From NCBI GenBank assembly GCA_965221635.1, contig OZ244902.1:2108001-2172000 (forward strand): DNA of 64,000 nt. Direction: 5' to 3'. The notes under the pieces were generated by a model. That model worked only from the letters and a program-made list of their open reading frames with translations. It made no database searches and was not told where the DNA came from. This stretch comes from JAAXHB01 sp965221635. GTDB taxonomy: Bacteria; Actinomycetota; Acidimicrobiia; Acidimicrobiales; Aldehydirespiratoraceae. This document shows positions 24,868 to 32,550 of this stretch, piece after piece; within the stretch, counting starts at the first letter, position 1, and every line of letters starts with the position of its first letter. The position numbers and the translations under genes are program-made.

Positions 24868-25314
24868 GTGCTGACGATCGAACTTTCCCAACTGGTGACC
24901 GCGTCACCGGAGGCGGTGTGGGCCGACCTGTCCGACATCTCCACTCACGCGCAGTGGATGTCCGACGCCGAAGAGATCATCTTCCACGGCGACCAGCGTC
25001 AAGGCCGCGGCACCCGGTTCGATTGTGTCACCAAGGTTGGTCCCATTCGGATGACCGATCGCATGGAGGTGATTCAGTGGGTGGAGGGCTCATCGATCGG
25101 CATCCGCCACAAGGGCATCGTCTCGGGCACCGGTTTCTTCGAGTTGCGGCCTCGTCCGCTTGCCGGAGGCGGGGAGCACACCGAGTTCGCCTGGATCGAG
25201 ACACTGCGCTTCGGCTGGCACCTCGCCGGCCCTGTTGGTGAGGTTCTCGGCAGGCCGGTTCTGGTGTGGATCTGGAAGCGCAACCTGCGCGCCTTCGCCG
25301 ACCGTTTCGCCTGA
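24868..25314 (+). CDS. SRPBCC (START/Bet v1-like) family protein
   Basis: A 148-aa protein beginning at GTG 24868. The pattern IELSQLVTASPEAVWADLSDISTHAQWMSDAE is the typical first strand and helix of polyketide-cyclase/SRPBCC proteins, which bind hydrophobic ligands in a helix-grip cavity. The C-terminal amphipathic helix (VLVWIWKRNLRAFADRF) fits as the long lid helix. It is divergently transcribed from the LLM gene over 86 nt. A TGTAGTGT hexamer-like sequence lies only about 10 nt before the GTG, consistent with a leaderless mRNA. Ligand unknown. Confidence 0.75.
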   Translation: MLTIELSQLVTASPEAVWADLSDISTHAQWMSDAEEIIFHGDQRQGRGTRFDCVTKVGPIRMTDRMEVIQWVEGSSIGIRHKGIVSGTGFFELRPRPLAGGGEHTEFAWIETLRFGWHLAGPVGEVLGRPVLVWIWKRNLRAFADRFA

Positions 25315-25454
25315 CGATCCCCTGAGCCATACCGCGGCGCGGGCCACGCTGTGTCCCGGGCGGTCGGTGACGCCACGCTCACCCTCCCGGGGTTTGGCGG
25401 CAGCGCCACGGCGTGACTTGTAGCGTGGCATCACCGAGGCAAGGAGGCACGGCC

Positions 25455-26642
25455 ATGACCCTCACCGATGCGAACGCAGCCACAGGCACGCCCGCAACCA
25501 GCAGGGCGAACGGGGATCACCCGGCCGGCTCGGGCAGGCGCGTGGTGCGCGAAGACCCCAACGACGTGGACGCGATCATCGAGATCTCGCAGTTCAACAA
25601 GGACGTGACATCGGTGATCCACGCCGTGCAGGACAACGCCGACGCCATCTTCACCTGGAACTACGGCAAGGGTGAGCGTGCCCGCCTCGACCGGCTCTAC
25701 GAGAAGGCCAAGACCTCCCAGTGGAACGCCAGCACCGACCTGGACTGGTCGATCGAGGTTGACCCCTACCGGGTGCTCGACCTGCAACGTGAGATCGCCG
25801 TTCCGGTTGATTCCAAGGATCCCACTTCGCCGCTTTATCACTGGGGTGACAAGGAATGGTCGGAGTTCGCTCACCAGTCGGTGAAGTGGCGGCTGTCGCA
25901 GTTCATGCACGGCGAACAGGGCGCGTTGCTGTGTACCGCCAAAATCGTTGAGACCGTTCCCTGGATCGACGCCAAGTACTACGCCAGTACCCAGGTGATC
26001 GACGAGGCCCGCCACGTGGAGGTGTTCTCGCGTTACCTGGAAACGAAGCTCGACGGCGGTTATCCGATCAACCCGCACCTGCGGATGCTGCTCGACGACA
26101 TCATCAACGACAGCCGCTGGGACATGACCTACCTGGGCATGCAGATCATGGTGGAGGGACTGGCGCTGGCGGCGTTCGGGTTCATGCACGACCTCACCGA
26201 CGAGCCGCTGCTGAAGAAGCTGTTGCGTTACGTGATGAGCGACGAGGCCCGCCATGTGGCCTTCGGCGTGCTGTCGCTGCAGGAGGTGTACTCGCAGATG
26301 ACCACCGCCGAGATCCGTGAGCGTCAGGAGTTCGCGTTCGAGGCGGCTCTGCGGATGCGTGACCGGTTCCTGCAACAAGAGGTGTGGGAGTACTTCGGGG
26401 TGGACGTGCGAGAGATGGTTCACCGCCTGTTGAACGCCCCCGAGGAGAACAAGCTGTTTCAGCGAATGCTGTTCTCGAAGATCGTGCCGAATTGTCGCAA
26501 GCTCGGATTGCTCGACGCAGGTCAGGGGTGGCTTCGCCAGAAGTTCACCGAGATCGGCGTGATCGAGTTCGAGAACCTCGCCGACACCGGCGCCGAGTTC
26601 ATCGACTACGACATCAACGAAGGGTCACGCCAGGGCGCTTAG
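25455..26642 (+). CDS. Ferritin-like diiron protein (R2-like/N-oxygenase-type fold)
   Basis: A 395-aa helical protein. AAGGAGG at 25441-25447 fixes the ATG start at 25455. Two carboxylate-bridged diiron half-sites are visible: Glu in HGEQGALL with DEARHVEVF, and Glu in MVEGLALAAF with SDEARHVAFG. This is the E...EXXH repeated pattern of ferritin-like oxygenases and R2-like proteins. The substrate is not predictable; related proteins hydroxylate or oxidise amines and lipids, or are uncharacterised. It stands alone, ending at a convergent hairpin. Confidence 0.75.
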   Translation: MTLTDANAATGTPATSRANGDHPAGSGRRVVREDPNDVDAIIEISQFNKDVTSVIHAVQDNADAIFTWNYGKGERARLDRLYEKAKTSQWNASTDLDWSIEVDPYRVLDLQREIAVPVDSKDPTSPLYHWGDKEWSEFAHQSVKWRLSQFMHGEQGALLCTAKIVETVPWIDAKYYASTQVIDEARHVEVFSRYLETKLDGGYPINPHLRMLLDDIINDSRWDMTYLGMQIMVEGLALAAFGFMHDLTDEPLLKKLLRYVMSDEARHVAFGVLSLQEVYSQMTTAEIRERQEFAFEAALRMRDRFLQQEVWEYFGVDVREMVHRLLNAPEENKLFQRMLFSKIVPNCRKLGLLDAGQGWLRQKFTEIGVIEFENLADTGAEFIDYDINEGSRQGA

Positions 26643-26660
26643 GGGCTGAGACGAAGGGTC

Positions 26661-26680
26661 GCGCTCGGGCGCCTGAGCGC
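26661..26680. terminator. GC-rich hairpin between convergent genes
   Basis: GCGCTCGGGCGCCTGAGCGC is a nearly perfect palindrome (6-bp outer arms plus a GGCGCC core) in the 62-nt gap between two convergent genes. It could stop transcription from both sides. No clear U-tract, so the terminator role is inferred from position and stability. Confidence 0.5.
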
Positions 26681-26704
26681 CGCGGCGAGGGCCGCGCTCG
26701 GGCG

Positions 26705-27304
26705 TTAAGGGCTGCGCCCAGGATCGAACGGCAGTTTCAGGTCGCCGAGTCGCACCAGGGTCGCGGCGACCCAGCCCCCCAAGTCGGAGAAGTCCTGGTC
26801 GAGTTTGGTGCCGTCGGCGATGGCGTCCTCTTGGAGTTCGCGCATCCCCTCGAAGGTCGCCTCCACGGCGTTGTTCACGCCGTTGCCGTCCAGATCCAGC
26901 ACCGAGATCACCACCGGGCTTCTGCGATCCAGCACTTCGTCGCCCAGGCGTGGGCCAACCTCGGGCAGCGCCGCCATCACCGCGGGTATGTCGGGCATCG
27001 CGGTGAGGTTCTGCAGTCGGAACACCACCTCCACCGAAATGTGAGGCGGCAATGTCTCGAAGTCTCCGTCGGTGATCCACGAGCGGTACGCCGCTTGAGA
27101 CCACACCGACCAGCCCAGCGTCACATCGGCGCGCATCCTTGCCGGTTCGCCCTCTCCGGGCAGCCCGTAGGACGTTTCCCACGCGAGATCGCCGCCGAGC
27201 AGGTCGCTTTGGAGGCTCTCCTCGGTGGCGAGGCGTTCGAGGCGTGCGTCCTCCAGGCCGTCTCGCAACGCACCGATGGCGTCAAAGAAAACGTGGTCGA
27301 TCAC
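26705..27304 (-). CDS. Conserved-looking hypothetical protein
   Basis: A 199-aa protein without signal peptide or transmembrane segment. It contains a mixed alpha/beta core with VTLGWSVWSQAAYRSWI, PHISVEVVFRLQNLT and SPVVISVLDLDGNGVNNAVEATFEG; the last includes an acidic loop (DLDGNG) that resembles but need not be a calcium loop. Family not recognised. Codon use matches its neighbours, and no overlapping ORF looks better, so it is likely a real gene. It lies 77 nt after the dehydrogenase gene and could be cotranscribed with it. Confidence 0.6.
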   Translation of the reverse strand: MIDHVFFDAIGALRDGLEDARLERLATEESLQSDLLGGDLAWETSYGLPGEGEPARMRADVTLGWSVWSQAAYRSWITDGDFETLPPHISVEVVFRLQNLTAMPDIPAVMAALPEVGPRLGDEVLDRRSPVVISVLDLDGNGVNNAVEATFEGMRELQEDAIADGTKLDQDFSDLGGWVAATLVRLGDLKLPFDPGRSP

Positions 27305-27381
27305 GCGCGGTGGGCCTGTCGAGCGGAGGCAACGGACGCAGTGGCGGGCAACAGCGACGCGCCGGGCGTGGGCAGGTTGGC

Positions 27382-28908
27382 CTAGTCGGCGTTGGGGAAG
27401 CCGAGGTTCACGCCACCGCTGCGCGGGTCGGGCCAGTTCTCGGTGACGGCCTTCATGCGGGTGTAGAAGCGAACCCCCTCGGGGCCGTGCATGTGATGGT
27501 CACCGAACAGCGACTGCCGCCACCCGCCGAAGGAGTGGTACGCCATCGGCACCGGAATGGCCACGTTCACGCCCACCATGCCCACCGGCACGTCACGCAC
27601 GAACGACCGGGCTGCGCCCCCGTCGCGGGTGAACAGGGCAACGCCGTTGCCGTAGGGATTGGATCGAAGCAAGGCGATGGCCTCGTCGTAGCTGTCCACC
27701 CGCACCACTGACAGCACCGGGCCGAAGATCTCGTCGCGGTAAACGCTCATGTCGCTGGTGACCTCGTCGATCAGCGTGGGCCCAACCCAGTAGCCGTCGT
27801 CACAGCCCGGAGCTTCCACTTGCAGGCTGCGCCCGTCTCGCACCAGCGTGGCGCCGGCGGCTTCGCCCTGGTTGATGTATCCCACCACCCGGTCACGATG
27901 ATCGGCGGTGATCAACGGGCCCATGTCCACGGTGGATCCGCTCGCGGCGGGGCCAATGTGAAGGCTGTCGATGCGATCAGCGATGGCTGATACGAGGCCG
28001 TCGGCGCAGTCGCCCACCGCCACCACCACCGACACGGCCATGCAACGCTCCCCGGCGGAGCCGTACCCGGCGGACACAGCGGCGTCTGCTGCAGTGTCGA
28101 TGTCGGCGTCGGGCAGCACGATCATGTGGTTCTTGGCGCCGCCGAGGGCTTGCACCCTCTTGGAGGCCTTGGAGGCCACTTGGTGTACGTGACGGGCAAC
28201 CGGCGTGGAACCCACGAAACTCACCGCGTCGATGCCGGAATGTTCCAGCAGGAGGTTCACCGTGGTGGCGTCGCCCTGGATCACGTTGAACACCCCGGGT
28301 GGGAGACCGGCCTCGGCGAAGAGCTCTGCGATCAGAAGCGACACCGAAGGGTCTTTCTCGGAGGGTTTGAGGATGAACGTGTTGCCACAGGCGATCGCCA
28401 CCGGGAACATCCACATCGGCACCATGGCCGGGAAGTTGAAGGGCGTGATCCCGAGCACCACCCCGAGCGGTTGGCGCATCGAGTAGGCGTCGTGACCGCT
28501 GCTCACCTGCGCGGTGTGTTCCCCTTTGAGGAGTTGTCCCACCCCGCAGGCGAACTCCACAACCTCGATGCCTCGGGTGACCTCCCCGGCGGCGTCGGCG
28601 AGCACCTTGCCGTGTTCGGCGCTGATCGCAGCGGCCAGCTCCTGGCGGTTGGCGTTCAGCAGCGCACGGAACGCGAACATCACCCGGGCCCGTGCCGAGA
28701 TCGAGGCGTCGCGCCAGGCCTCGAACGCCTTGCGTGCGCTCGCCACCGCGGCGTCCACCTCGCTTGGGCCGGCCACCTCCACCCGACCGGTCACCGCGCC
28801 GGTGCTGGGGTCGGTGACCGGCAGGGTGGGGCCTTGCCCGGATGTGGGCATGAGTTGGGAGTCCACCCAATGCGAGATCGTCTTGGGCGCAGTTGCGGTG
28901 TTGGTCAT
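27382..28908 (-). CDS. iolA: Methylmalonate/malonate-semialdehyde dehydrogenase (CoA-acylating)
   Basis: A 508-aa aldehyde dehydrogenase of the MmsA/IolA type: ITPFNFPAMVPMWMFPVAIACGN (NAD/CoA-binding region), KPSEKDPSVSL, FVGSTPVARHV, LGGAKNHMIVLPDADID, the catalytic Cys in GERCMAVSVVV, and EIFGPVLSVVRV. It converts (methyl)malonate semialdehyde to acetyl- or propionyl-CoA and is the last step of myo-inositol breakdown. GAGGAG lies 6 nt before the ATG at 28908. It follows the LacI-type regulator by 41 nt and is divergent from the iol run, so a common regulator is likely. Valine catabolism is the alternative role. Confidence 0.9.
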   Translation of the reverse strand: MTNTATAPKTISHWVDSQLMPTSGQGPTLPVTDPSTGAVTGRVEVAGPSEVDAAVASARKAFEAWRDASISARARVMFAFRALLNANRQELAAAISAEHGKVLADAAGEVTRGIEVVEFACGVGQLLKGEHTAQVSSGHDAYSMRQPLGVVLGITPFNFPAMVPMWMFPVAIACGNTFILKPSEKDPSVSLLIAELFAEAGLPPGVFNVIQGDATTVNLLLEHSGIDAVSFVGSTPVARHVHQVASKASKRVQALGGAKNHMIVLPDADIDTAADAAVSAGYGSAGERCMAVSVVVAVGDCADGLVSAIADRIDSLHIGPAASGSTVDMGPLITADHRDRVVGYINQGEAAGATLVRDGRSLQVEAPGCDDGYWVGPTLIDEVTSDMSVYRDEIFGPVLSVVRVDSYDEAIALLRSNPYGNGVALFTRDGGAARSFVRDVPVGMVGVNVAIPVPMAYHSFGGWRQSLFGDHHMHGPEGVRFYTRMKAVTENWPDPRSGGVNLGFPNAD

Positions 28909-28949
28909 CTTCATCTCCTCAAGGCCGAGGGTCTTCACCGGTAGGGATT

Positions 28950-29975
28950 TCAAGTGGGCGACAAGCCGACAACGGAGGGAACCGGCCCGGTGGTGGAGCG
29001 CACCACGAGCCTTGGCGTGAGGGTATGCCTGATCGGGTCTTGGGGAGTGGGGTGGCCCATGCGTGCGAGCAGTGCCTCCACTGCGAGGGTGCCCATCGAC
29101 TGGCGGGGCTGGTGGATGGTGGTGAGGGAGATGCGACCCAGTCGGGCCACCTGGGTGTTGTCGAAGCCAACGAGCGACATGTCCGCAGGCACCGAGATCC
29201 CCGCCGAGTGGAGCCGATCAAGCAACCCCGCCGCCAGCATGTCATTGAAGGCAAAGATCGCGCTTGGGGGGTGATCGGCTGCGCGTATGGCCTCGACGGC
29301 GCCGATCGCGTCTTCCTCGTCGTCGCCGCCGGCCACGATCTCGATGTGCTTGTTGAGCCCTGCTGCCTTCATGGCTTCGCGGTAACCGGCGCGGCGTTCG
29401 GGTGCGGACACGTTGGCCCCGCCGTCCACGTGGACGATGCGTTGGTGACCGAGGTCGATCAGGTGCTGCACCGCCAGCGCGGCGCCGCGACCACCGTCTG
29501 TGACCACCGTGTCCACCTCGGGAAGCGAATCCCCGGCTGCCACCACCACCGTTGGCACCGTTCGCCCGGCTCGGGCTATCTCGGTGTCGTCGAGGCGGGA
29601 ACCCACCAGCGCCAGCGCCTCCACCTGGAACTGAAGGAGAGTCTCAACGGCGGAGCGCTCACGGCGGGCGTCACGGTGGCCGTTGAGGATCAACACCTGA
29701 AAGCCGTACTTCTCGGCAGCGGTTTCGATGCCCTCCACCATCTCGCCAAAGAACGGGTTGCGCAGGTCGTCCACGAGCACGCCCACGGTGCTGGTGCGGC
29801 GCTGGGCCAGGCTGCGGGCCATCAGGTTGGGTCGGTATCCGAGCTCCTCGGCGGCTTGCAGCACCGCTTCGCGCTTCGAGTTGGACACCTGGGGCGAGTC
29901 GTTCATCACCAGCGACACCAGCGCTCGCGACACCCCGGCCAGGTCGGCCACGTCCTGCATGGTGGGCCTGCTCAT
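28950..29975 (-). CDS. LacI-family transcriptional regulator (likely inositol-locus repressor)
   Basis: A 341-aa protein. The N-terminal helix-turn-helix and hinge helix of LacI are intact: RPTMQDVADLAGVSRALVSLVMND and RPNLMARSLAQ. The periplasmic-binding-like effector domain follows (TVGVLVDDLRNPFFGEMVEGIE; VGFDNTQVARLGRISLTTIHQPR). The ATG at 29975 is where LacI proteins start; the frame is open for another 43 codons upstream without conservation. It is placed between iolA and the divergent iol genes, with two identical palindromes in the shared control region. It probably represses both arms until an inositol or derivative binds. Confidence 0.88.
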   Translation of the reverse strand: MSRPTMQDVADLAGVSRALVSLVMNDSPQVSNSKREAVLQAAEELGYRPNLMARSLAQRRTSTVGVLVDDLRNPFFGEMVEGIETAAEKYGFQVLILNGHRDARRERSAVETLLQFQVEALALVGSRLDDTEIARAGRTVPTVVVAAGDSLPEVDTVVTDGGRGAALAVQHLIDLGHQRIVHVDGGANVSAPERRAGYREAMKAAGLNKHIEIVAGGDDEEDAIGAVEAIRAADHPPSAIFAFNDMLAAGLLDRLHSAGISVPADMSLVGFDNTQVARLGRISLTTIHQPRQSMGTLAVEALLARMGHPTPQDPIRHTLTPRLVVRSTTGPVPSVVGLSPT

Positions 29976-30084
29976 CGGCTGGGCGCCACCGGCATTACCG
30001 GCGCGTTGGCTCGCACACCGACCCGGCGGGCAGCCACCGAAGCGGCCACGGAGCGGGCGAACCCAAGCGGTGCTCGAGTTGCAC

Positions 30085-30114
30085 TTGACAAGCGCATGTT
30101 CCATACATTAGAAA
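30085..30114 (+). promoter_or_regulatory. Sigma-70-type promoter for the iol operon
   Basis: TTGACA at 30085-30090 is a perfect -35. A -10 candidate is TTAGAA (30108-30113) or TAGAAA (30109-30114), 17-18 bp away. The first LacI-type operator begins within 2-3 bp of the -10, where bound repressor would block initiation. Confidence 0.6.
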
Positions 30115-30115
30115 C

Positions 30116-30129
30116 TTGGAGCGCTCCAA
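30116..30129. promoter_or_regulatory. LacI-type operator O1
   Basis: TTGGAGCGCTCCAA is a perfect 14-bp palindrome with the central CG step typical of LacI-family operators. An identical copy lies 31 bp downstream (three helical turns), allowing binding on the same face. Confidence 0.75.
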
Positions 30130-30146
30130 ACCAGTCCGGCTCGGGT

Positions 30147-30160
30147 TTGGAGCGCTCCAA
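30147..30160. promoter_or_regulatory. LacI-type operator O2
   Basis: A second exact TTGGAGCGCTCCAA, 31 bp centre to centre from O1 and 52 bp before the first iol gene. The duplicated site suggests cooperative binding of two dimers or of one tetramer. Confidence 0.75.
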
Positions 30161-30212
30161 CCAGCCGCCGAGGTTCGATGGGCCCGCACCAACAGGGGGA
30201 AGCAGCACCGAA

Positions 30213-31127
30213 ATGGCCGTGAGCGTCACAGATGCACTCTTTGAGCGGGTTGCCGCCGCGCCCATCTCCTGGGGCGTGTGCGAGATGCCCGGCTGGGGGT
30301 ATCAGCTTCCACCCACCCACGTGCTCTCGGACATGGCCGCGGCGGGCTTCACCCACACCGAACTCGGCTCGCTCGGGTACCTGCCCACCGAAGCCGACGA
30401 TCTGCGCAGGACGCTCGACGGGCACGGCTTGAGTTTGCTGGGAGGCTTCGTGCCGCTGGTGCTGCACGACCCGGCGCACACCGACACCACCTTGCAGGCT
30501 GCGAATCGCTGGGCGGGCCTGCTTTCGGCCGCGGGTGCTTCGTTCTTCGTGACCTGCCCGATCAGTGACCCAGCCGACTGGCGCCAGGCGCCGCTGCGGG
30601 GCCGGCAGTGGAACCGGTTGTGCGCCTTCCTTGACCGCCTCGATGAGCTTTGCGCCACCTACGGCCTCACCCAGGCGGTTCATCCGCACGTGGGCTGCGT
30701 GGTGGAAACCCGTGACGAAACGGAGCGAGTGCTCGAGGGGTCACAGGCATCGATCGTGCTCGACACCGCTCACCTCACCCTCGGGGGCGTCGACGTGGTG
30801 AACCTGGCGCAACACCATTCGCACCGGGTGGCCCTGGTGCATCTAAAGGACGTGGACGAAGGCGTGGCCGGGCGCCATGACCGCGGCGAGGTTTCGTTCA
30901 TGGAGGCCGTGCAGAACGGACTGTTTCCTCCACTCGGCGACGGTCACGTGCCGGTGGCCGACGTGATCCGCCTGCTGGAGCGCAACGACAGGGACCTGTG
31001 GTATGTGCTCGAACAGGACGCGGCGCTCACCGGACCCGAACCGCGCGCAGTGCAAGACCTGCGCCACAACATTGACAAGAGCATCAATTTCTTGCGATCG
31101 CACCTAGCCGTGCCCTTGGCCGGTTAG
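30213..31127 (+). CDS. iolE: IolE-like sugar isomerase/dehydratase (TIM barrel)
   Basis: A 304-aa xylose-isomerase-like TIM barrel. The N-terminal APISWGVCEMPGWGYQLPP and TELGSLGYLPTEADDL, and the later HPHVGCVVETRDE, LDTAHLTLGG and VHLKDVDE, carry the Glu/His/Asp ligands expected for the divalent metal of IolE/IolI enzymes. IolE dehydrates scyllo-inosose (2-keto-myo-inositol). IolE is the only such dehydratase candidate in the run, so that role is likely, though an IolI/IolH-type isomerase cannot be excluded. It is the first gene after the double operator; ATG 30213 has no strong ribosome-binding site. Confidence 0.78.
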   Translation: MAVSVTDALFERVAAAPISWGVCEMPGWGYQLPPTHVLSDMAAAGFTHTELGSLGYLPTEADDLRRTLDGHGLSLLGGFVPLVLHDPAHTDTTLQAANRWAGLLSAAGASFFVTCPISDPADWRQAPLRGRQWNRLCAFLDRLDELCATYGLTQAVHPHVGCVVETRDETERVLEGSQASIVLDTAHLTLGGVDVVNLAQHHSHRVALVHLKDVDEGVAGRHDRGEVSFMEAVQNGLFPPLGDGHVPVADVIRLLERNDRDLWYVLEQDAALTGPEPRAVQDLRHNIDKSINFLRSHLAVPLAG

Positions 31128-31202
31128 CAATACAGATCTCCCTGCTCGCATCCGGCGGGCAGGTAGGCAAACCCGACAACCACTCCAGGAGGGGTAAACA
31201 CA

Positions 31203-32264
31203 ATGAAAACAACACTTTGGAAGCTTCTGGCGCTGCTCTTTGCGGTGACGCTTGTGGCCGCGGCCTGCGGCTCCGACGACGACGAAGGTGACGCCGCGCC
31301 ACCCGCGGATGAAGGTGGCGGGGCCGACCCGGCAGACAGTGATCCCGAGGACTCGGGCACCGACGAAGAGCCAAGCGACGTGATCGACGACGCCCAGGGC
31401 TGTGACCACACCTACCACGTGATCACCCACGGCGACTCAGGCGTGTTCTGGTCGGTAGTGGAGGTGGCCGTGCGTGACGCAGCGGCAGCGATTGGCTGTG
31501 ATGTTGTGTACTTCGGCTCGAACAACGACGCTCTGGCCCAGTCACAGGAGATCGAGGCCGCCGTGGCAGCGGGATCCTCCGGAATCGCGATCTCGCTGGC
31601 CGACCCGGCAGGCGTGAGCGACGCGGCGGAGTCCGTCGTGGCTGCGGGCATCCCCCTGTACACGCTCAACTCCGGTGTGAACAACTACAAAGACCTTGGC
31701 GCGGTAACCCACGTTGGCCAAACCGAGACGGTGGCCGGCAACGGCGCAGGCGAGCGCTTCAACGCCCTTGGTGCACAGCACGTGCTTTGCGCCCGTCAGG
31801 AGCAGTCCAACGTGGCGCTCGAAGAGCGCTGCGCGGGCCTCGCCGAAACCTTCAACGGCGACGTGACCTCGGAATTCGTGGGCCTTGACGCCAACCCGGA
31901 CGAGCAGCAGAACGGCATTGCCGCGCTGCTTCAGGCCGATCCGAGCATCGATGGTGTTCTCGGCGTCGGGCCGAACCTGCCGTTGCGTGCCCTTGCCGCC
32001 GGTGAGCAGGCCGGGCGTGAGTTGGTAATCGGCGGATTCGACCTTTCCGGCGATCTGATCGACGAGATCGAGGCCGGCAACGTGGCCTTCACCGTGGATC
32101 AGCAGCAGTACCTGCAGGGTTACCTGCCGGTGATCCTCATGCACCTGCAAGCCACCAACCAGAACACCGCAGGCGGCGGTCTGCCCATCCTCACCGGTCC
32201 CGGTTTCGTGGACACGGCCAACGCTTCCGTGGTGAAGGAGCTGGTTTCGGACGGCACACGCTGA
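31203..32264 (+). CDS. Sugar/cyclitol ABC transporter substrate-binding lipoprotein
   Basis: A 353-aa periplasmic-binding protein of the ribose/inositol type. Lipoprotein signal: MKTTLWKLLALLFAVTLVAAAC, Cys22. An acidic low-complexity linker follows (23-60). The binding domain shows YHVITHGDSGVFWSVVEVAVRDAA, GIAISLADPAGVSDA and VIGGFDLSGDLIDEIEAGNVAFTVDQQQYLQGYLPV, the usual open-cleft folds. GGAGGGG lies about 8 nt before the ATG. Given the neighbours it probably captures inositol or a methylated inositol. Two hairpins separate it from the permease gene, perhaps to keep its mRNA more abundant. Confidence 0.88.
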   Translation: MKTTLWKLLALLFAVTLVAAACGSDDDEGDAAPPADEGGGADPADSDPEDSGTDEEPSDVIDDAQGCDHTYHVITHGDSGVFWSVVEVAVRDAAAAIGCDVVYFGSNNDALAQSQEIEAAVAAGSSGIAISLADPAGVSDAAESVVAAGIPLYTLNSGVNNYKDLGAVTHVGQTETVAGNGAGERFNALGAQHVLCARQEQSNVALEERCAGLAETFNGDVTSEFVGLDANPDEQQNGIAALLQADPSIDGVLGVGPNLPLRALAAGEQAGRELVIGGFDLSGDLIDEIEAGNVAFTVDQQQYLQGYLPVILMHLQATNQNTAGGGLPILTGPGFVDTANASVVKELVSDGTR

Positions 32265-32284
32265 TCCGAAAGTGACACACCGGA

Positions 32285-32348
32285 CGCCGTCGTAACGGCG
32301 ACAGCGTCCAAGACGGCGAGTGCGGCCCGGCAGGGTGTCGGGCCGCAC
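32285..32348 (+). promoter_or_regulatory. Tandem hairpins between lipoprotein and permease genes
   Basis: Hairpin 1: CGCCGT (32285-32290) pairs with ACGGCG (32295-32300). Hairpin 2: GTGCGGCCCG (32320-32329) pairs perfectly with CGGGCCGCAC (32339-32348), a 10-bp stem with a 9-nt loop. No U-tract follows, so partial termination or 3'-end stabilisation of the upstream message is more likely than full termination. A TAATAT at 32479-32484 could be a secondary -10 for the downstream genes. Confidence 0.55.
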
Positions 32349-32550
32349 CAGCCGTCCCTCAGTACCGGCAGCCGTTCGTGAATGGCTCCATGAGTGCCAA
32401 CGCTGATTCCGAGTCGCCGGCTCACCGCCGAGGGTGGGCTGTCACGGCCCATGCCCTCCCAGGGAGACAGCGTTGATCTAATATCCCGCCCGCAAGGTGT
32501 CTACCGCACGCGTTGTGTGCAGCCTTCACCAAGATCACAGGAGGACACCA

